From Lachnospiraceae bacterium (lineage in GTDB: Bacteria > Bacillota > Clostridia > Lachnospirales > Lachnospiraceae): DNA of 64,000 nt. The DNA is taken from contig JAEEOJ010000077.1 of assembly GCA_016284175.1 (NCBI GenBank), positions 1-64,000 on the forward strand, read 5' to 3'. The notes below the pieces were generated by a model. It was not told where the DNA came from. It was given only the letters and a program-made list of their open reading frames with translations, and did no database searches. Of the stretch, positions 36,554-44,504 are shown in pieces (the first letter of the stretch is position 1; every line of letters starts with the position of its first letter). The translations under genes were made by a program, and so were the position numbers.

Positions 36554-37086
36554 TGAGTACACTTAACGTTTTACTTGCCGGATTCGGCGGACAGGGTATT
36601 CTCTTCGGAGGAAAGACTCTTGCTTACTCAGGACTCCTTGACGGAAAGAACCTTTCATGGCTTCCTTCATACGGTCCCGAAATGCGTGGCGGTACATGTA
36701 ACTGCTCAGTAGTTATCAGTGACGACCCCATCGGTTCACCCCTTGTAACACAGCCTGACGTGCTTGTTGCAATGAACCGTCCTTCACTTGAGAAGTTCGT
36801 TAATGCAGTTGTACCCGGCGGCATGATTTTAGTAGACAGCTCAATGGTTGACATCAAGGTTGAGAGAGACGATGTTAAAGTATTCTACATCGACGCTACA
36901 AAGATCGCTGATGAAAACAACATGAAGAGCTGCGCAATCATCATCCTTATCGGAAAGATGTTCAAAGAAATCGGTTTCCTTAACAAAGACGTTGTAAACG
37001 ATGCAGTTAAGAAAGTTATTCCTGCAAAGAAAGCAGCTATGATTGAACTTAACTTAAAGGCAATCGAAATCGGACTTAACTCATAA
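36553..37086 (+). CDS. 2-oxoacid:ferredoxin oxidoreductase, gamma subunit
   Basis: 177 residues. GFGGQGILFGGKTLAYSGLLDGKNLSWLPSYGPEMRGGTCNCSVVISDDPIGSP is diagnostic of the gamma domain, which binds CoA in the complex. Last gene of the operon, followed by a hairpin. Confidence 0.94.
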   Translation: MSTLNVLLAGFGGQGILFGGKTLAYSGLLDGKNLSWLPSYGPEMRGGTCNCSVVISDDPIGSPLVTQPDVLVAMNRPSLEKFVNAVVPGGMILVDSSMVDIKVERDDVKVFYIDATKIADENNMKSCAIIILIGKMFKEIGFLNKDVVNDAVKKVIPAKKAAMIELNLKAIEIGLNS

Positions 37087-37097
37087 AAGAAAAAATC

Positions 37098-37124
37098 CTT
37101 CCCGCACTTTTATGGTGCGGGAAG
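37098..37124 (+). terminator. Hairpin after the oxidoreductase operon
   Basis: Ten-bp stem CTTCCCGCAC/GTGCGGGAAG. The T-run is interrupted (CATATATTTTT), so termination may be partial. Confidence 0.7.
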
Positions 37125-37166
37125 TCATATATTTTTAAAGAAGGGATTTATACCCGTCTTTTATGA

Positions 37167-37195
37167 TTGACACGCCATAATTTTTTGTGGCGTGT
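37167..37195 (+). promoter_or_regulatory. TTGACA box overlapping an 8-bp inverted repeat
   Basis: TTGACA (37167-37172) runs into ACACGCCA (37170-37177), whose inverted copy TGGCGTGT is at 37188-37195. The position upstream of the HTH-cupin gene suggests an operator for autoregulation. The matching -10 is not clear. Confidence 0.45.
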
Positions 37196-37269
37196 AATGT
37201 GTTTTTTATGGTATTCTTAAAATACGAATATTTAAGCAGTTCATAAGTGTTTAAAGAAAGGTACGAACT

Positions 37270-37818
37270 ATGGATGAAATCAGAGAAATAGCTTTAAGAA
37301 TCAAAGAACTTCGTGAGATCTGCGATTACACAGAGGAAGAAGTGGCAAAGCGAGTGGGCGTGGACGTCGAGACATACAGAGAGTATGAAAGAACCGGCAA
37401 AGATATCCCCATCAATACCATTTACCAGCTTTCGAAGATGTATAAAGTGGATATGTCCGAGATTCTTACGGGTGTTTCCGCAAAACTTAATACATATCAG
37501 GTGGTTCGTGCAGGACAGGGTGCAAAGGCCGACAGATATCCGGGTTACGAATTTAAGGACCTGGCTTATCATTATGCAAACACGCTGATGCAGCCTTTTA
37601 TAGTTACGCTTGATCCGTCCGACAAGCCCGCGGATTTGGTTACTCACAGGGGGGAAGAATTCAATCTCGTATTAGAAGGTACCGTCGTCGTCACCTTTGG
37701 TGACAAGGAATTAGTTTTGGAAAAAGGCGACAGTATTTATTTTAATCCCAATTACCCTCACGGACAAAGATGCGGAGGAGATTCTCCTGCTACGTTCCTG
37801 ACCATGATTGCGGAGTAA
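37270..37818 (+). CDS. XRE-cupin transcriptional regulator
   Basis: 182 residues. N-terminal HTH (about 6-62, LRIKELREICDYTEEEVAKRVGV-like) and C-terminal cupin (about 105-180, HRGEEFNLVLEGTVVVTFGDKELVLEKGDSIYFNPNYPHGQRC) with metal-binding His/Glu. It is followed after 21 nt by an acyl-CoA synthetase, a pairing seen often in Clostridia, so it probably regulates that gene in response to a small carboxylate. Confidence 0.9.
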   Translation: MDEIREIALRIKELREICDYTEEEVAKRVGVDVETYREYERTGKDIPINTIYQLSKMYKVDMSEILTGVSAKLNTYQVVRAGQGAKADRYPGYEFKDLAYHYANTLMQPFIVTLDPSDKPADLVTHRGEEFNLVLEGTVVVTFGDKELVLEKGDSIYFNPNYPHGQRCGGDSPATFLTMIAE

Positions 37819-37839
37819 GGAAACGGAGAGATAAAAGAA

Positions 37840-39522
37840 ATGTTAGAAAGATTTTTACCCAGAATAGATTTTGACAGTTACGAAGATTTTAAGGCAAATT
37901 ACAAAGTTACTCCTCCCGAGGATTTTAACTTTGCATACGATATAGTAGATGCATGGGCAAAGGAAGAACCCGATAAAAGAGCGCTTTTATGGTGCAACGA
38001 TCACGATGAAGAAAGAACATTTACCTTTACGGATATTTCAAAATATTCCAACCAGGTAGCAAATATGTTCAGAGCCCGCGGACTTAAAAAAGGCGATGTT
38101 GTAATGCTTATTTTAAGAAGACGCTGGGAGTACTGGATTGCAGCCACAGGCTTAATGAAACTCGGTGTTATCATCGTTCCCGGCACATTGCAGCTTACTA
38201 AAAAAGATATTGCATACCGTGCAAATGCAGCCCACATCAAAGCATTTATCTGCGTTGACGATGCATACGTAATTGAGCAGATGGAACTCGCGTTACCCGA
38301 AGCTCCCTGCATCGAAAGCGTATTTATAGTAGACGACAAGGAAAGAGAAGGCTGGATTAATTTCAACGCCGAAATAGCGAAATATCCCGATACATTTGAG
38401 AGACCTGTCGACGATCAGAAGACCGTAGGTACAGACCTCATGCAGATTTATTTCACATCGGGAACAACAGGAATGCCCAAGATGGTTTGTCACAATTACT
38501 TCCATCCTTTGGGACACATTGTTACGGCTCATTACTGGCAGAGAGTACAGGAAAACAAACTCCACATGTCGGTTTCAGACTCCGGCTGGGCTAAGTTCGG
38601 CTGGGGCAAAATCTACGGTCAGTGGATTTGCGGAGCTACAATTTTCTGTTACGACATGGATAAATTCCATGCTAACAACCTTCTCGCAAAGATTGAAAAA
38701 TACAGACTTACAACATTCTGTGCACCTCCTACAATGTACAGATTCATGCTTCAGGAAAAGGTTGAAGACTACGATTTATCAAGCGTAGAACACTGGGCAA
38801 CCGCAGGCGAAGCATTAAATCCCGAAGTATTTAACCGTTGGGAAGAGCTTACAGGCAAAAAGATTGCATCAGGTTTCGGCCAGACAGAAGGTACTGTTTT
38901 AATCGCAAACTTCGAATGGTTTGAATCAAAACCCGGTACACTCGGCAAGCCTTCGCCCATTTACGATCTTCACCTCTTTGACGCAGACGGCAAAGACTGT
39001 GAAAACGGTGAGGAAGGCGAAATAGTTATCTGCGATGTAATCAATAATCCGCCCATCGGACTTTTCGTAGGATATTACAAGAACAAAGAATTAACCGACG
39101 AAGCTCTCGGCAGCGGCAACTACAATCTTAAGGACGTTGCATGGAGAGACAACGACGGATATTACTGGTTCGTAGGACGTCACGACGACGTTATCAAATG
39201 TTCCGGTTACCGTATCGGACCTTTCGAGGTAGAAAGTGCGCTCATCGAGCATCCTGCAGTAGTAGAATGTGCGATTACCGCAGCACCCGACCCCATCAGA
39301 GGCCAGGTAGTTAAGGCAAGAATCGTACTTGCAGCAGGCTACACACCTTCGGAAGAACTTACCAAGGAACTTCAGAACCACGTTAAGCATGCAACCGCAC
39401 CTTACAAATATCCGAGAATCGTTGAATACGTTCAGGAACTTCCCAAGACCTTAGGCGGCAAGATTAAGCGTAAGGAACTTCGTGAAGAAGATGAGCGTAT
39501 GTACGCCGAAATGAACTACTAG
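37840..39522 (+). CDS. AMP-forming acyl-CoA synthetase
   Basis: 560 residues of the ANL superfamily. P-loop-like IYFTSGTTGMPKMV, the A5 motif SGFGQTEGTVL, the A7/A8 hinge WFVGRHDDVIKCSGYRIGPFEVES and the catalytic Lys in GGKIKRKEL near the C-terminus. It activates a carboxylic acid with ATP and CoA. The context next to a 2-oxoacid:ferredoxin oxidoreductase suggests short or branched acyl-CoA metabolism, for example running with it for reductive or oxidative branched-chain acid conversion. That is inference. Confidence 0.9.
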   Translation: MLERFLPRIDFDSYEDFKANYKVTPPEDFNFAYDIVDAWAKEEPDKRALLWCNDHDEERTFTFTDISKYSNQVANMFRARGLKKGDVVMLILRRRWEYWIAATGLMKLGVIIVPGTLQLTKKDIAYRANAAHIKAFICVDDAYVIEQMELALPEAPCIESVFIVDDKEREGWINFNAEIAKYPDTFERPVDDQKTVGTDLMQIYFTSGTTGMPKMVCHNYFHPLGHIVTAHYWQRVQENKLHMSVSDSGWAKFGWGKIYGQWICGATIFCYDMDKFHANNLLAKIEKYRLTTFCAPPTMYRFMLQEKVEDYDLSSVEHWATAGEALNPEVFNRWEELTGKKIASGFGQTEGTVLIANFEWFESKPGTLGKPSPIYDLHLFDADGKDCENGEEGEIVICDVINNPPIGLFVGYYKNKELTDEALGSGNYNLKDVAWRDNDGYYWFVGRHDDVIKCSGYRIGPFEVESALIEHPAVVECAITAAPDPIRGQVVKARIVLAAGYTPSEELTKELQNHVKHATAPYKYPRIVEYVQELPKTLGGKIKRKELREEDERMYAEMNY

Positions 39523-39594
39523 GCCAATTGGGCCATTTGGGGACGGTTCCGTTTTGGCCTTTTTTACCACCTGGGGACACATCTCACTTTAACG
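39523..39594. repeat. Dispersed GGGGACGGTTC...GGGGACACATCTC element, copy 1
   Basis: It begins immediately after the stop codon: GCCAATTG, GGGGACGGTTC, TTTTGGCCTTTTTTACCA, then GGGGACACATCTC. The same block recurs at 58969-59024 and, doubled, at 62383-62472. Relative to those, this copy has GGCCATTT inserted after the head. Confidence 0.85.
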
Positions 39595-39616
39595 AAATAA
39601 ACACTACGGAGGAAAT

Positions 39617-40789
39617 ATGAGCTCAGATAAACCTGATAAACGCGAGGCACAAAAGAAAAACAGAGAAAAAGCAATACAGAAGGCTAAAACAGCCAAGACC
39701 ATAAAATGGATTGTCATAATAGTAGTTATAGCCGCAGTCCTTGGCCTTGTCGGCTGGGCAGTAGCATCAAGCGTTGTAACAAACACACCTTCAGTCAAAG
39801 ACTACAGCGCAGGTCTTAACGACGACGGTACGATAGCAGGCATCAAGGCAACTGACTATGTAGAACTCTTTGATTACAAGAACATTAATGTACCCAAGAG
39901 TGAGATTTCCATCAGCGATGAGGAAATGCAGTCTCAGATTGACAAACTTGTAGCACAGTATCCTAACTACGACAGCGACCCTTCGAGAAAGATTAAGGAC
40001 GGCGATGTCATCAACCTTGACTATGTCGGCAGCATCGACGGCGTACCTTTCGACGGTGGCTCAACAGGCGGCGCAGGCACAAGCCTTACAATCGGTTCAG
40101 GTCAGTACATTGACGGTTTCGAATCCGCAATCATCGGTCACAACGTCGGCGAAAACTTTGACATCAACGTTACATTCCCCGAAGATTACGGCAACACGGA
40201 TTTAGCCGGAAAACCTGCAGTATTTAACATCACAGTTAACTCCGTACAGGTTCCCGCAGAATTCAACGATGCATTCGTAGCCGAACATCTTTCAGACGTT
40301 GCAACAACTGTTGAAGGCTACAAAGAGTATTATCAGAAGCAGCAGTCTGAATCGAAACTCATGGTTTACTTAACAGACTACGTCAGAGAAAATGCGACCA
40401 TAAAAGAATATCCGAAGAACTACTTAAAGATCGTAAAAGGTCAGCTCAAGTATAACGACGAGCAGACATACGAATCCTACAAGTCTTCACTCGGCGATTC
40501 ATATACATTCGAATCCTACATCGGTATGAGCAAGAAAGAATACGAAGCATCCTTAACAACCAAGGCTCAGAATGCACTCGATGACAACCTTAAATTCCAG
40601 GCAATCTTCGAAGACGCAGGCCTTGTAGTAACACAGGATGATGTAAACGAACTGCTTGACGAGTACGGACTCGACAGCGCTTACTACAGCGTATACGAGC
40701 AGACATACGGCAAGCCGTATCTTTATCAGACAGGTATGTCATATACGGTTATAAAATATCTCGTAGATATTTGTACTGTAACCGAGTAA
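39617..40789 (+). CDS. Membrane-anchored FKBP/trigger-factor-like foldase
   Basis: 390 residues. A Lys-rich N-terminus, one membrane helix (about 28-50), an FKBP-type prolyl isomerase domain (about 115-215, KDGDVINLDYVGSIDGVPFDGGS and GSGQYIDGFESAIIGHNVGE), then a helical trigger-factor-C-like region (about 216-390). Cytoplasmic trigger factor has a ribosome-binding N-domain; here a membrane anchor takes that place, implying folding of exported proteins at the outer face. A Gly-rich loop (GGSTGGAGT) sits in the isomerase domain. It is followed by guaA after 23 nt. Confidence 0.88.
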   Translation: MSSDKPDKREAQKKNREKAIQKAKTAKTIKWIVIIVVIAAVLGLVGWAVASSVVTNTPSVKDYSAGLNDDGTIAGIKATDYVELFDYKNINVPKSEISISDEEMQSQIDKLVAQYPNYDSDPSRKIKDGDVINLDYVGSIDGVPFDGGSTGGAGTSLTIGSGQYIDGFESAIIGHNVGENFDINVTFPEDYGNTDLAGKPAVFNITVNSVQVPAEFNDAFVAEHLSDVATTVEGYKEYYQKQQSESKLMVYLTDYVRENATIKEYPKNYLKIVKGQLKYNDEQTYESYKSSLGDSYTFESYIGMSKKEYEASLTTKAQNALDDNLKFQAIFEDAGLVVTQDDVNELLDEYGLDSAYYSVYEQTYGKPYLYQTGMSYTVIKYLVDICTVTE

Positions 40790-40812
40790 ATAAAAGAAAA
40801 GGAGATTTTTAT

Positions 40813-41799
40813 ATGAGTTCAAACGTTAGACCCGAGTCAATGGAAAGAATCACCACAGAAGCTTTGGCAACTGCTTTCATCGACGAGCAGATCGCTGAGA
40901 TTAAGGCACAGGTTGGTGATAAGAAAGTGCTTCTTGCATTATCAGGCGGTGTAGATTCATCCGTAGTTGCAGCCCTTTTAATCAAGGCTATCGGACAGAA
41001 TCTTGTATGCGTACATGTTAACCACGGCCTTTTAAGAAAGGGCGAGCCCGAGCAGGTAATCGAAGTATTCAAGAATCAGATGAATGCAAACCTCATCTAT
41101 GTTGATGCAACAGACAGATTCTTAGACAAGCTTGCTGGTGTGGCAGATCCTGAAAAGAAACGTAAAATAATCGGTGCAGAATTCATCGACGTATTTGCTG
41201 AAGAAGCAAAGAAACTCGAAGGTATCGAATTCCTCGCACAGGGAACAATTTATCCCGACATCCTTGAAAGTGACGGCGTAAAGGCTCACCACAACGTAGG
41301 CGGCCTTCCCGAAGAACTTAACTTTGAACTCGTTGAACCCGTAAAACTTTTATACAAAGACGAAGTACGTGTAGTTGGTAAGGTACTCGGCCTTCCCGAC
41401 AACATGGTTTATCGTCAGCCGTTCCCCGGCCCCGGACTTGGTGTTCGCTGCGTAGGCGCAATCACAAGAGACCGTCTTGAGGCATTAAGAGAAGCTGATG
41501 CAATCGTTCGCGAAGAAATCGGCAAACTTCCCGAGACCCCTTGGCAGTACTTCTGTGCAATCCCCGACATTCAGTCCACAGGTATCAAGTATGACGCCAA
41601 CGGCAAGGGCGAGCGTTACATGGGTTGGGCAGTAGTTATCCGTGCTGTCAACACAACCGATGCAGTTAAGGTAACCGTTCCCGAAATTCCTTTCGCAACA
41701 CTCTGCAAAATGAGAGACCAGATCGTTCAGATCCCCGGCGTCAACAGAGTACTTTGGGACATTTCAGAAAAGCCCGTTGCCACAATCGAGTGGGAGTAA
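40813..41799 (+). CDS. guaA: GMP synthase ATP-pyrophosphatase half, without the glutaminase domain
   Basis: 328 residues. PP-loop LALSGGVDSSVVAALL (about 40-55), HVNHGLLRKGE, QGTIYPDILES, FPGPGLGVRCVGAITRDRLE and the C-terminal dimerisation tail ending VATIEWE. Bacterial GuaA is normally about 510-520 residues with an N-terminal class I amidotransferase; none of it is present upstream, where FKBP coding sequence lies. It must use free ammonia or a separate subunit, as in archaea. AAAGGAG precedes the ATG at 40813. Its 3' end is duplicated twice downstream. Confidence 0.9.
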   Translation: MSSNVRPESMERITTEALATAFIDEQIAEIKAQVGDKKVLLALSGGVDSSVVAALLIKAIGQNLVCVHVNHGLLRKGEPEQVIEVFKNQMNANLIYVDATDRFLDKLAGVADPEKKRKIIGAEFIDVFAEEAKKLEGIEFLAQGTIYPDILESDGVKAHHNVGGLPEELNFELVEPVKLLYKDEVRVVGKVLGLPDNMVYRQPFPGPGLGVRCVGAITRDRLEALREADAIVREEIGKLPETPWQYFCAIPDIQSTGIKYDANGKGERYMGWAVVIRAVNTTDAVKVTVPEIPFATLCKMRDQIVQIPGVNRVLWDISEKPVATIEWE

Positions 41800-41945
41800 A
41801 GAATTATTTCCCGCAAGCCCCTATTTGCAGGCAACAACTTATTAACATTAAACCCGCAAGTTCTGTGAACCGAACCTGCGGGTTTTTAATTTCCTGTGCT
41901 CTTTTGCCCGCCGCTGTTGAATTATTTGTTTTGATATTTTTTATA
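41783..41945. repeat. guaA 3'-end attachment-type repeat, copy 1
   Basis: ACAATCGAGTGGGAGTAAAG (last guaA codons) is followed by TATTTCCCGCAAGCCCCTAT, TTGCAGG and then CAACAACTTATTAACATTAA plus the terminator and a 'GTTGAATTATTTGTTTTGAT' tail. The first about 50 bp recur at 50125; nearly the whole block recurs, diverged, at 55403. Confidence 0.85.
41851..41888 (+). terminator. Rho-independent terminator of guaA
   Basis: AACCCGCA...TGCGGGTT stem with one internal mismatch, then TTTTT. Confidence 0.9.
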
Positions 41946-41970
41946 TCGCGTGCAAAAGAAAAAAACAAAA

Positions 41971-42004
41971 ACCTATTGACATGGTAGGTAAATACAAATA
42001 TAAT
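41971..42004 (+). promoter_or_regulatory. Consensus promoter with ACCTA...TAGGT operator, C-S lyase gene
   Basis: TTGACA (41976-41981), 17-bp spacer, TATAAT (41999-42004): a perfect sigma-A promoter. The -35 is embedded in ACCTATTGACATGGTAGGT (41971-41989), whose ends form an inverted repeat. The same 19-mer with one change is on the promoter at 43249. A repressor in the Rrf2/CymR style could bind here; the regulator is not in the window. Confidence 0.85.
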
Positions 42005-42050
42005 CCGACTTATATTTTTAAATTTTCACATGATAAAGAGGATGATTGAA

Positions 42051-43238
42051 ATGTCGGAACAGAATTCAGACTTTGACTGCTGTATTCAAAGAAAGGGAAC
42101 GAATTGTTTAAAATATGATTTTGCTTTAAGAAGAGGGATGCCTGAAGATGTACTTCCTTTCTGGGTGGCAGATATGGACTTTGCGACTTCATCATATATT
42201 CAGGATGTTTTGAAAAAAAGAGCAATGCACCCGATATTCGGATACAGTGAAACTGGTGAAGAGTATTTTGATGCAGTGTCGGGATGGATGAAAAGACATC
42301 ATAATTGGGAAGTAAAAAGAAGCTGGTTAATCAAGACGCCTGGTGTGATATTCGCTGTCGCAATGGCTGTAAAAGCGTATACCGAACCCGGAGACAAAGT
42401 GCTTATTCAACGGCCGCTTTACTATCCTTTTGCAGAGACAATAATCGCCAATAACAGAGTCGCGGTAAGCAACAGCTTATATCTGGGAGAGGATAACAGA
42501 TACCATATTGATTTTGAGGATTTTGAAAAAAAGATTGTGGATAACAATATTAAATTATTTCTGCTTTGCAATCCTCACAATCCGTCAGGGCGTGATTTTA
42601 CCGGGGAAGAACTGACAAGGATAGGAGATATATGTCTTAAACATAATGTTACAGTGCTAAGCGATGAGATACACAATGATTTTGTATTCAAAGGAAAGCA
42701 CACAGTGTTTGCAAGCGTAAAAAAAGAATTTGAGGATATATGTGTCGTATGCACTTCTGCGAGCAAAACCTTTAATATAGCAACCATGCTTGTATCCAAC
42801 ATCTTTATTCCAAACAGAGATTTGAAAAAAAGATTTCAAAAAGAAGTTGATGCCGCCGGAATAAGCCAATTAAACATAATGGGACTCCTGGCGACTCAGG
42901 CAGCATATGAATACGGAGAAGAATGGTATGAGTCTATGCATGCGTATGTTAAAGGCAATATCGAATACGTCAAAGAATATGTTCATAGCAATCTTCCCGG
43001 AGTAAAAGTTATAGACTCAGAAGGAACTTACCTGATGTGGCTTGATTTCAGAAATACGGGTATCAACAGTGATGAGATCAACAGGAGGATGATTAATGAC
43101 GCAAGACTCTGGCTTGAGAGAGGAGAAATATTCGGAGAAGAAGGAGAAGGATTCCAACGTCTCAATATAGCCACTCCAAGAACAAATCTAACCGAATGTT
43201 TGGAAAGAATCAGAGAACACGTATTAAAAATATCATAA
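42051..43238 (+). CDS. PLP-dependent C-S beta-lyase (MalY/PatB family)
   Basis: About 395 residues of fold-type I aminotransferase class. RKGTNCLKYDFALRRGMPEDVLPFWVADMDFATS is the PatB/MalY opening; LLCNPHNPSGRDFTGEEL and the PLP Lys in CTSASKTFNIATM (about residue 238) are clear. It cleaves cystathionine or cysteine conjugates to a thiol, pyruvate and ammonia. AAAGAGG at 42035-42041 fits the ATG at 42051 better than the ATG at 42030. First gene of cassette 1, upstream of sulfur import and cysteine synthesis genes. Confidence 0.9.
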   Translation: MSEQNSDFDCCIQRKGTNCLKYDFALRRGMPEDVLPFWVADMDFATSSYIQDVLKKRAMHPIFGYSETGEEYFDAVSGWMKRHHNWEVKRSWLIKTPGVIFAVAMAVKAYTEPGDKVLIQRPLYYPFAETIIANNRVAVSNSLYLGEDNRYHIDFEDFEKKIVDNNIKLFLLCNPHNPSGRDFTGEELTRIGDICLKHNVTVLSDEIHNDFVFKGKHTVFASVKKEFEDICVVCTSASKTFNIATMLVSNIFIPNRDLKKRFQKEVDAAGISQLNIMGLLATQAAYEYGEEWYESMHAYVKGNIEYVKEYVHSNLPGVKVIDSEGTYLMWLDFRNTGINSDEINRRMINDARLWLERGEIFGEEGEGFQRLNIATPRTNLTECLERIREHVLKIS

Positions 43239-43248
43239 AAACATAAAA

Positions 43249-43282
43249 ACCTATTGACATAGTAGGTTAATGGTAGTATGAT
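43249..43282 (+). promoter_or_regulatory. Promoter with the same ACCTA...TAGGT operator, importer operon
   Basis: TTGACA (43254-43259), 17-bp spacer, TATGAT (43277-43282). ACCTATTGACATAGTAGGT (43249-43267) differs from the site at 41971 by one base, so both units should answer to the same regulator. Confidence 0.85.
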
Positions 43283-43304
43283 GCTGCGTAATGGAGAAAA
43301 AATT

Positions 43305-43406
43305 ATGAAAGAAGTTTGTTTATCAATTAGATATATATGTATGTGTATGTACATGTGTTCCTACCGAATGTGCCGGACTGGATTACAAACCGGGCGTTTG
43401 GCGTGA
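43305..43406 (+). CDS. Cysteine-rich leader peptide of the sulfur importer operon
   Basis: A 33-codon ORF that is too short for usual gene finding. GGAG at 43293-43296 lies 8 nt before the ATG, about 20 nt after predicted transcription start. The peptide has five Cys (positions 5, 12, 14, 18, 23) and five Met, with the core RYICMCMYMCSYRMCRTG, and stops at TGA 43404-43406. It ends inside the pairing region of the attenuator that follows. Such a peptide is expected to be a sensor of charged tRNA-Cys rather than a product. The alternating TGT/ATG codons are partly simple sequence, so confirmation by homologues is needed. Confidence 0.75.
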   Translation: MKEVCLSIRYICMCMYMCSYRMCRTGLQTGRLA

Positions 43407-43476
43407 TTTTTTGCGCGTGAAACGCCAACACGATGATTAAGTTTGTAAAGTCCGGTTCTTAAAGCCGGACTTTTTT
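43373..43476 (+). terminator. Attenuator: competing antiterminator and terminator
   Basis: Terminator: 43447-43455 (AAAGTCCGG) pairs with 43465-43473 (CCGGACTTT), nine bp with a nine-base loop and T-run, just before the AAGGAG of the next gene. Antiterminator: 43373-43379 pairs with 43449-43455 and 43383-43390 with 43441-43448, 15 bp in total with a three-base bulge. The two share 43447-43455 and cannot coexist. The 5' antiterminator arm lies within the last codons of the Cys-rich leader ORF, so ribosome position can choose between them. Confidence 0.8.
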
Positions 43477-43499
43477 ATTAAACAAAAAGGAGACAGGAA

Positions 43500-44492
43500 A
43501 TGAAAAAAAACTTTATTAAGGCATTAAGTATTGCCATCACACTTTTTTTAACGGCAGGAACTTTCGCCGGATGTACAGGTAAAGAACCCCAAAATGTAAG
43601 TGACGGTAAGAAAAAGGTTACGATTGCTTATGCAGGCGGAACATGTGAGGCACCGGTATTTGCAGCATATCACAAGGGATTCTTTGAAGAAGAAGGACTC
43701 GAGGTTGAATTGGTTCAGGCAGGATTTGACGAATTAAAACAGGGTCTGGCAACAGGTAAGATTGATGCAGCCATGGCAAATATTGCATGGTTTAAGCCTA
43801 TTGAGCAGGGTATGGACTTAAAACTTACGGCAGGTATTCATACAGGATGTATAAAGGCTGTAGTTCCCGGAGATTCCGATATTAATTCCTTTGCGGATCT
43901 CAAAGGCAAGACGGTAGGTGTAGATGCCATCGGCGGTGGCCCGCAGATTGCTCTTTCTGCGAAACTCAGAGAAGAAGGTGTGGATCCAAATACTGAAGTC
44001 AATTGGGTTGCATACAGCGGCAATTTGTTGGATGAAGCAATTAAAAAGGGAGAAATCCAGGCATACATGACTTGGGATCCCTTTCCTACAAAAGCACATG
44101 ATAATGACGGATACAGATACCTTCTTGATATCGGGGCTGACGATCCTTTTAAGGATAAGTACTGCTGCTTCGTGGGCGTAAGTGCCAAATTGATAGAAAG
44201 TGATACGGAAACAGCAGGAAAGATTACCAAAGCTTTGATGAAGAGTTCGGAGTGGGTTCAGCAAAACCCTGTGGAGGCTGCGAAGATTTCTCTTGATAAC
44301 AATTATGTCGGCGGTGATGTAGATCTTAACTCGCAGCTTTTAAGCGAATACAACTGGACTCCCAGCGTAGAAGGCGCAAAAGAAAATATCAAATGGTATA
44401 TCCACGAACTTAAGGATCAGGGAATTCTTGAGAGTTCCACGGACGAAGATGCCCTTTTCAATGCAACTTTCGCAGATGTTATAAAAGAATAG
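43500..44492 (+). CDS. Sulfonate/taurine-type ABC substrate-binding lipoprotein
   Basis: 330 residues. Lipoprotein signal with lipobox TFAGC near residue 24, then the NMT1/SsuA-TauA fold: VTIAYAGGTCEAPVFAAYHKGFFEEEGLEVELVQAG, LKGKTVGVDAIGGGPQIALSAKLREEGVDP, AYMTWDPFPTKAH. The natural ligand is not certain; organic sulfur compounds fit the neighbours (C-S lyase, cysteine synthase). First gene after the attenuator. Confidence 0.85.
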   Translation: MKKNFIKALSIAITLFLTAGTFAGCTGKEPQNVSDGKKKVTIAYAGGTCEAPVFAAYHKGFFEEEGLEVELVQAGFDELKQGLATGKIDAAMANIAWFKPIEQGMDLKLTAGIHTGCIKAVVPGDSDINSFADLKGKTVGVDAIGGGPQIALSAKLREEGVDPNTEVNWVAYSGNLLDEAIKKGEIQAYMTWDPFPTKAHDNDGYRYLLDIGADDPFKDKYCCFVGVSAKLIESDTETAGKITKALMKSSEWVQQNPVEAAKISLDNNYVGGDVDLNSQLLSEYNWTPSVEGAKENIKWYIHELKDQGILESSTDEDALFNATFADVIKE

Positions 44493-44504
44493 TCGGGTGA
44501 AAAA

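Noticed and set aside
43283-43476. T-box or SAM riboswitch in the sulfur importer leader
   Set aside because: No T-box antiterminator sequence (GGTGGNACCGCG-like) and no SAM-I core was seen; the Cys-rich ORF and competing hairpins explain the leader better.
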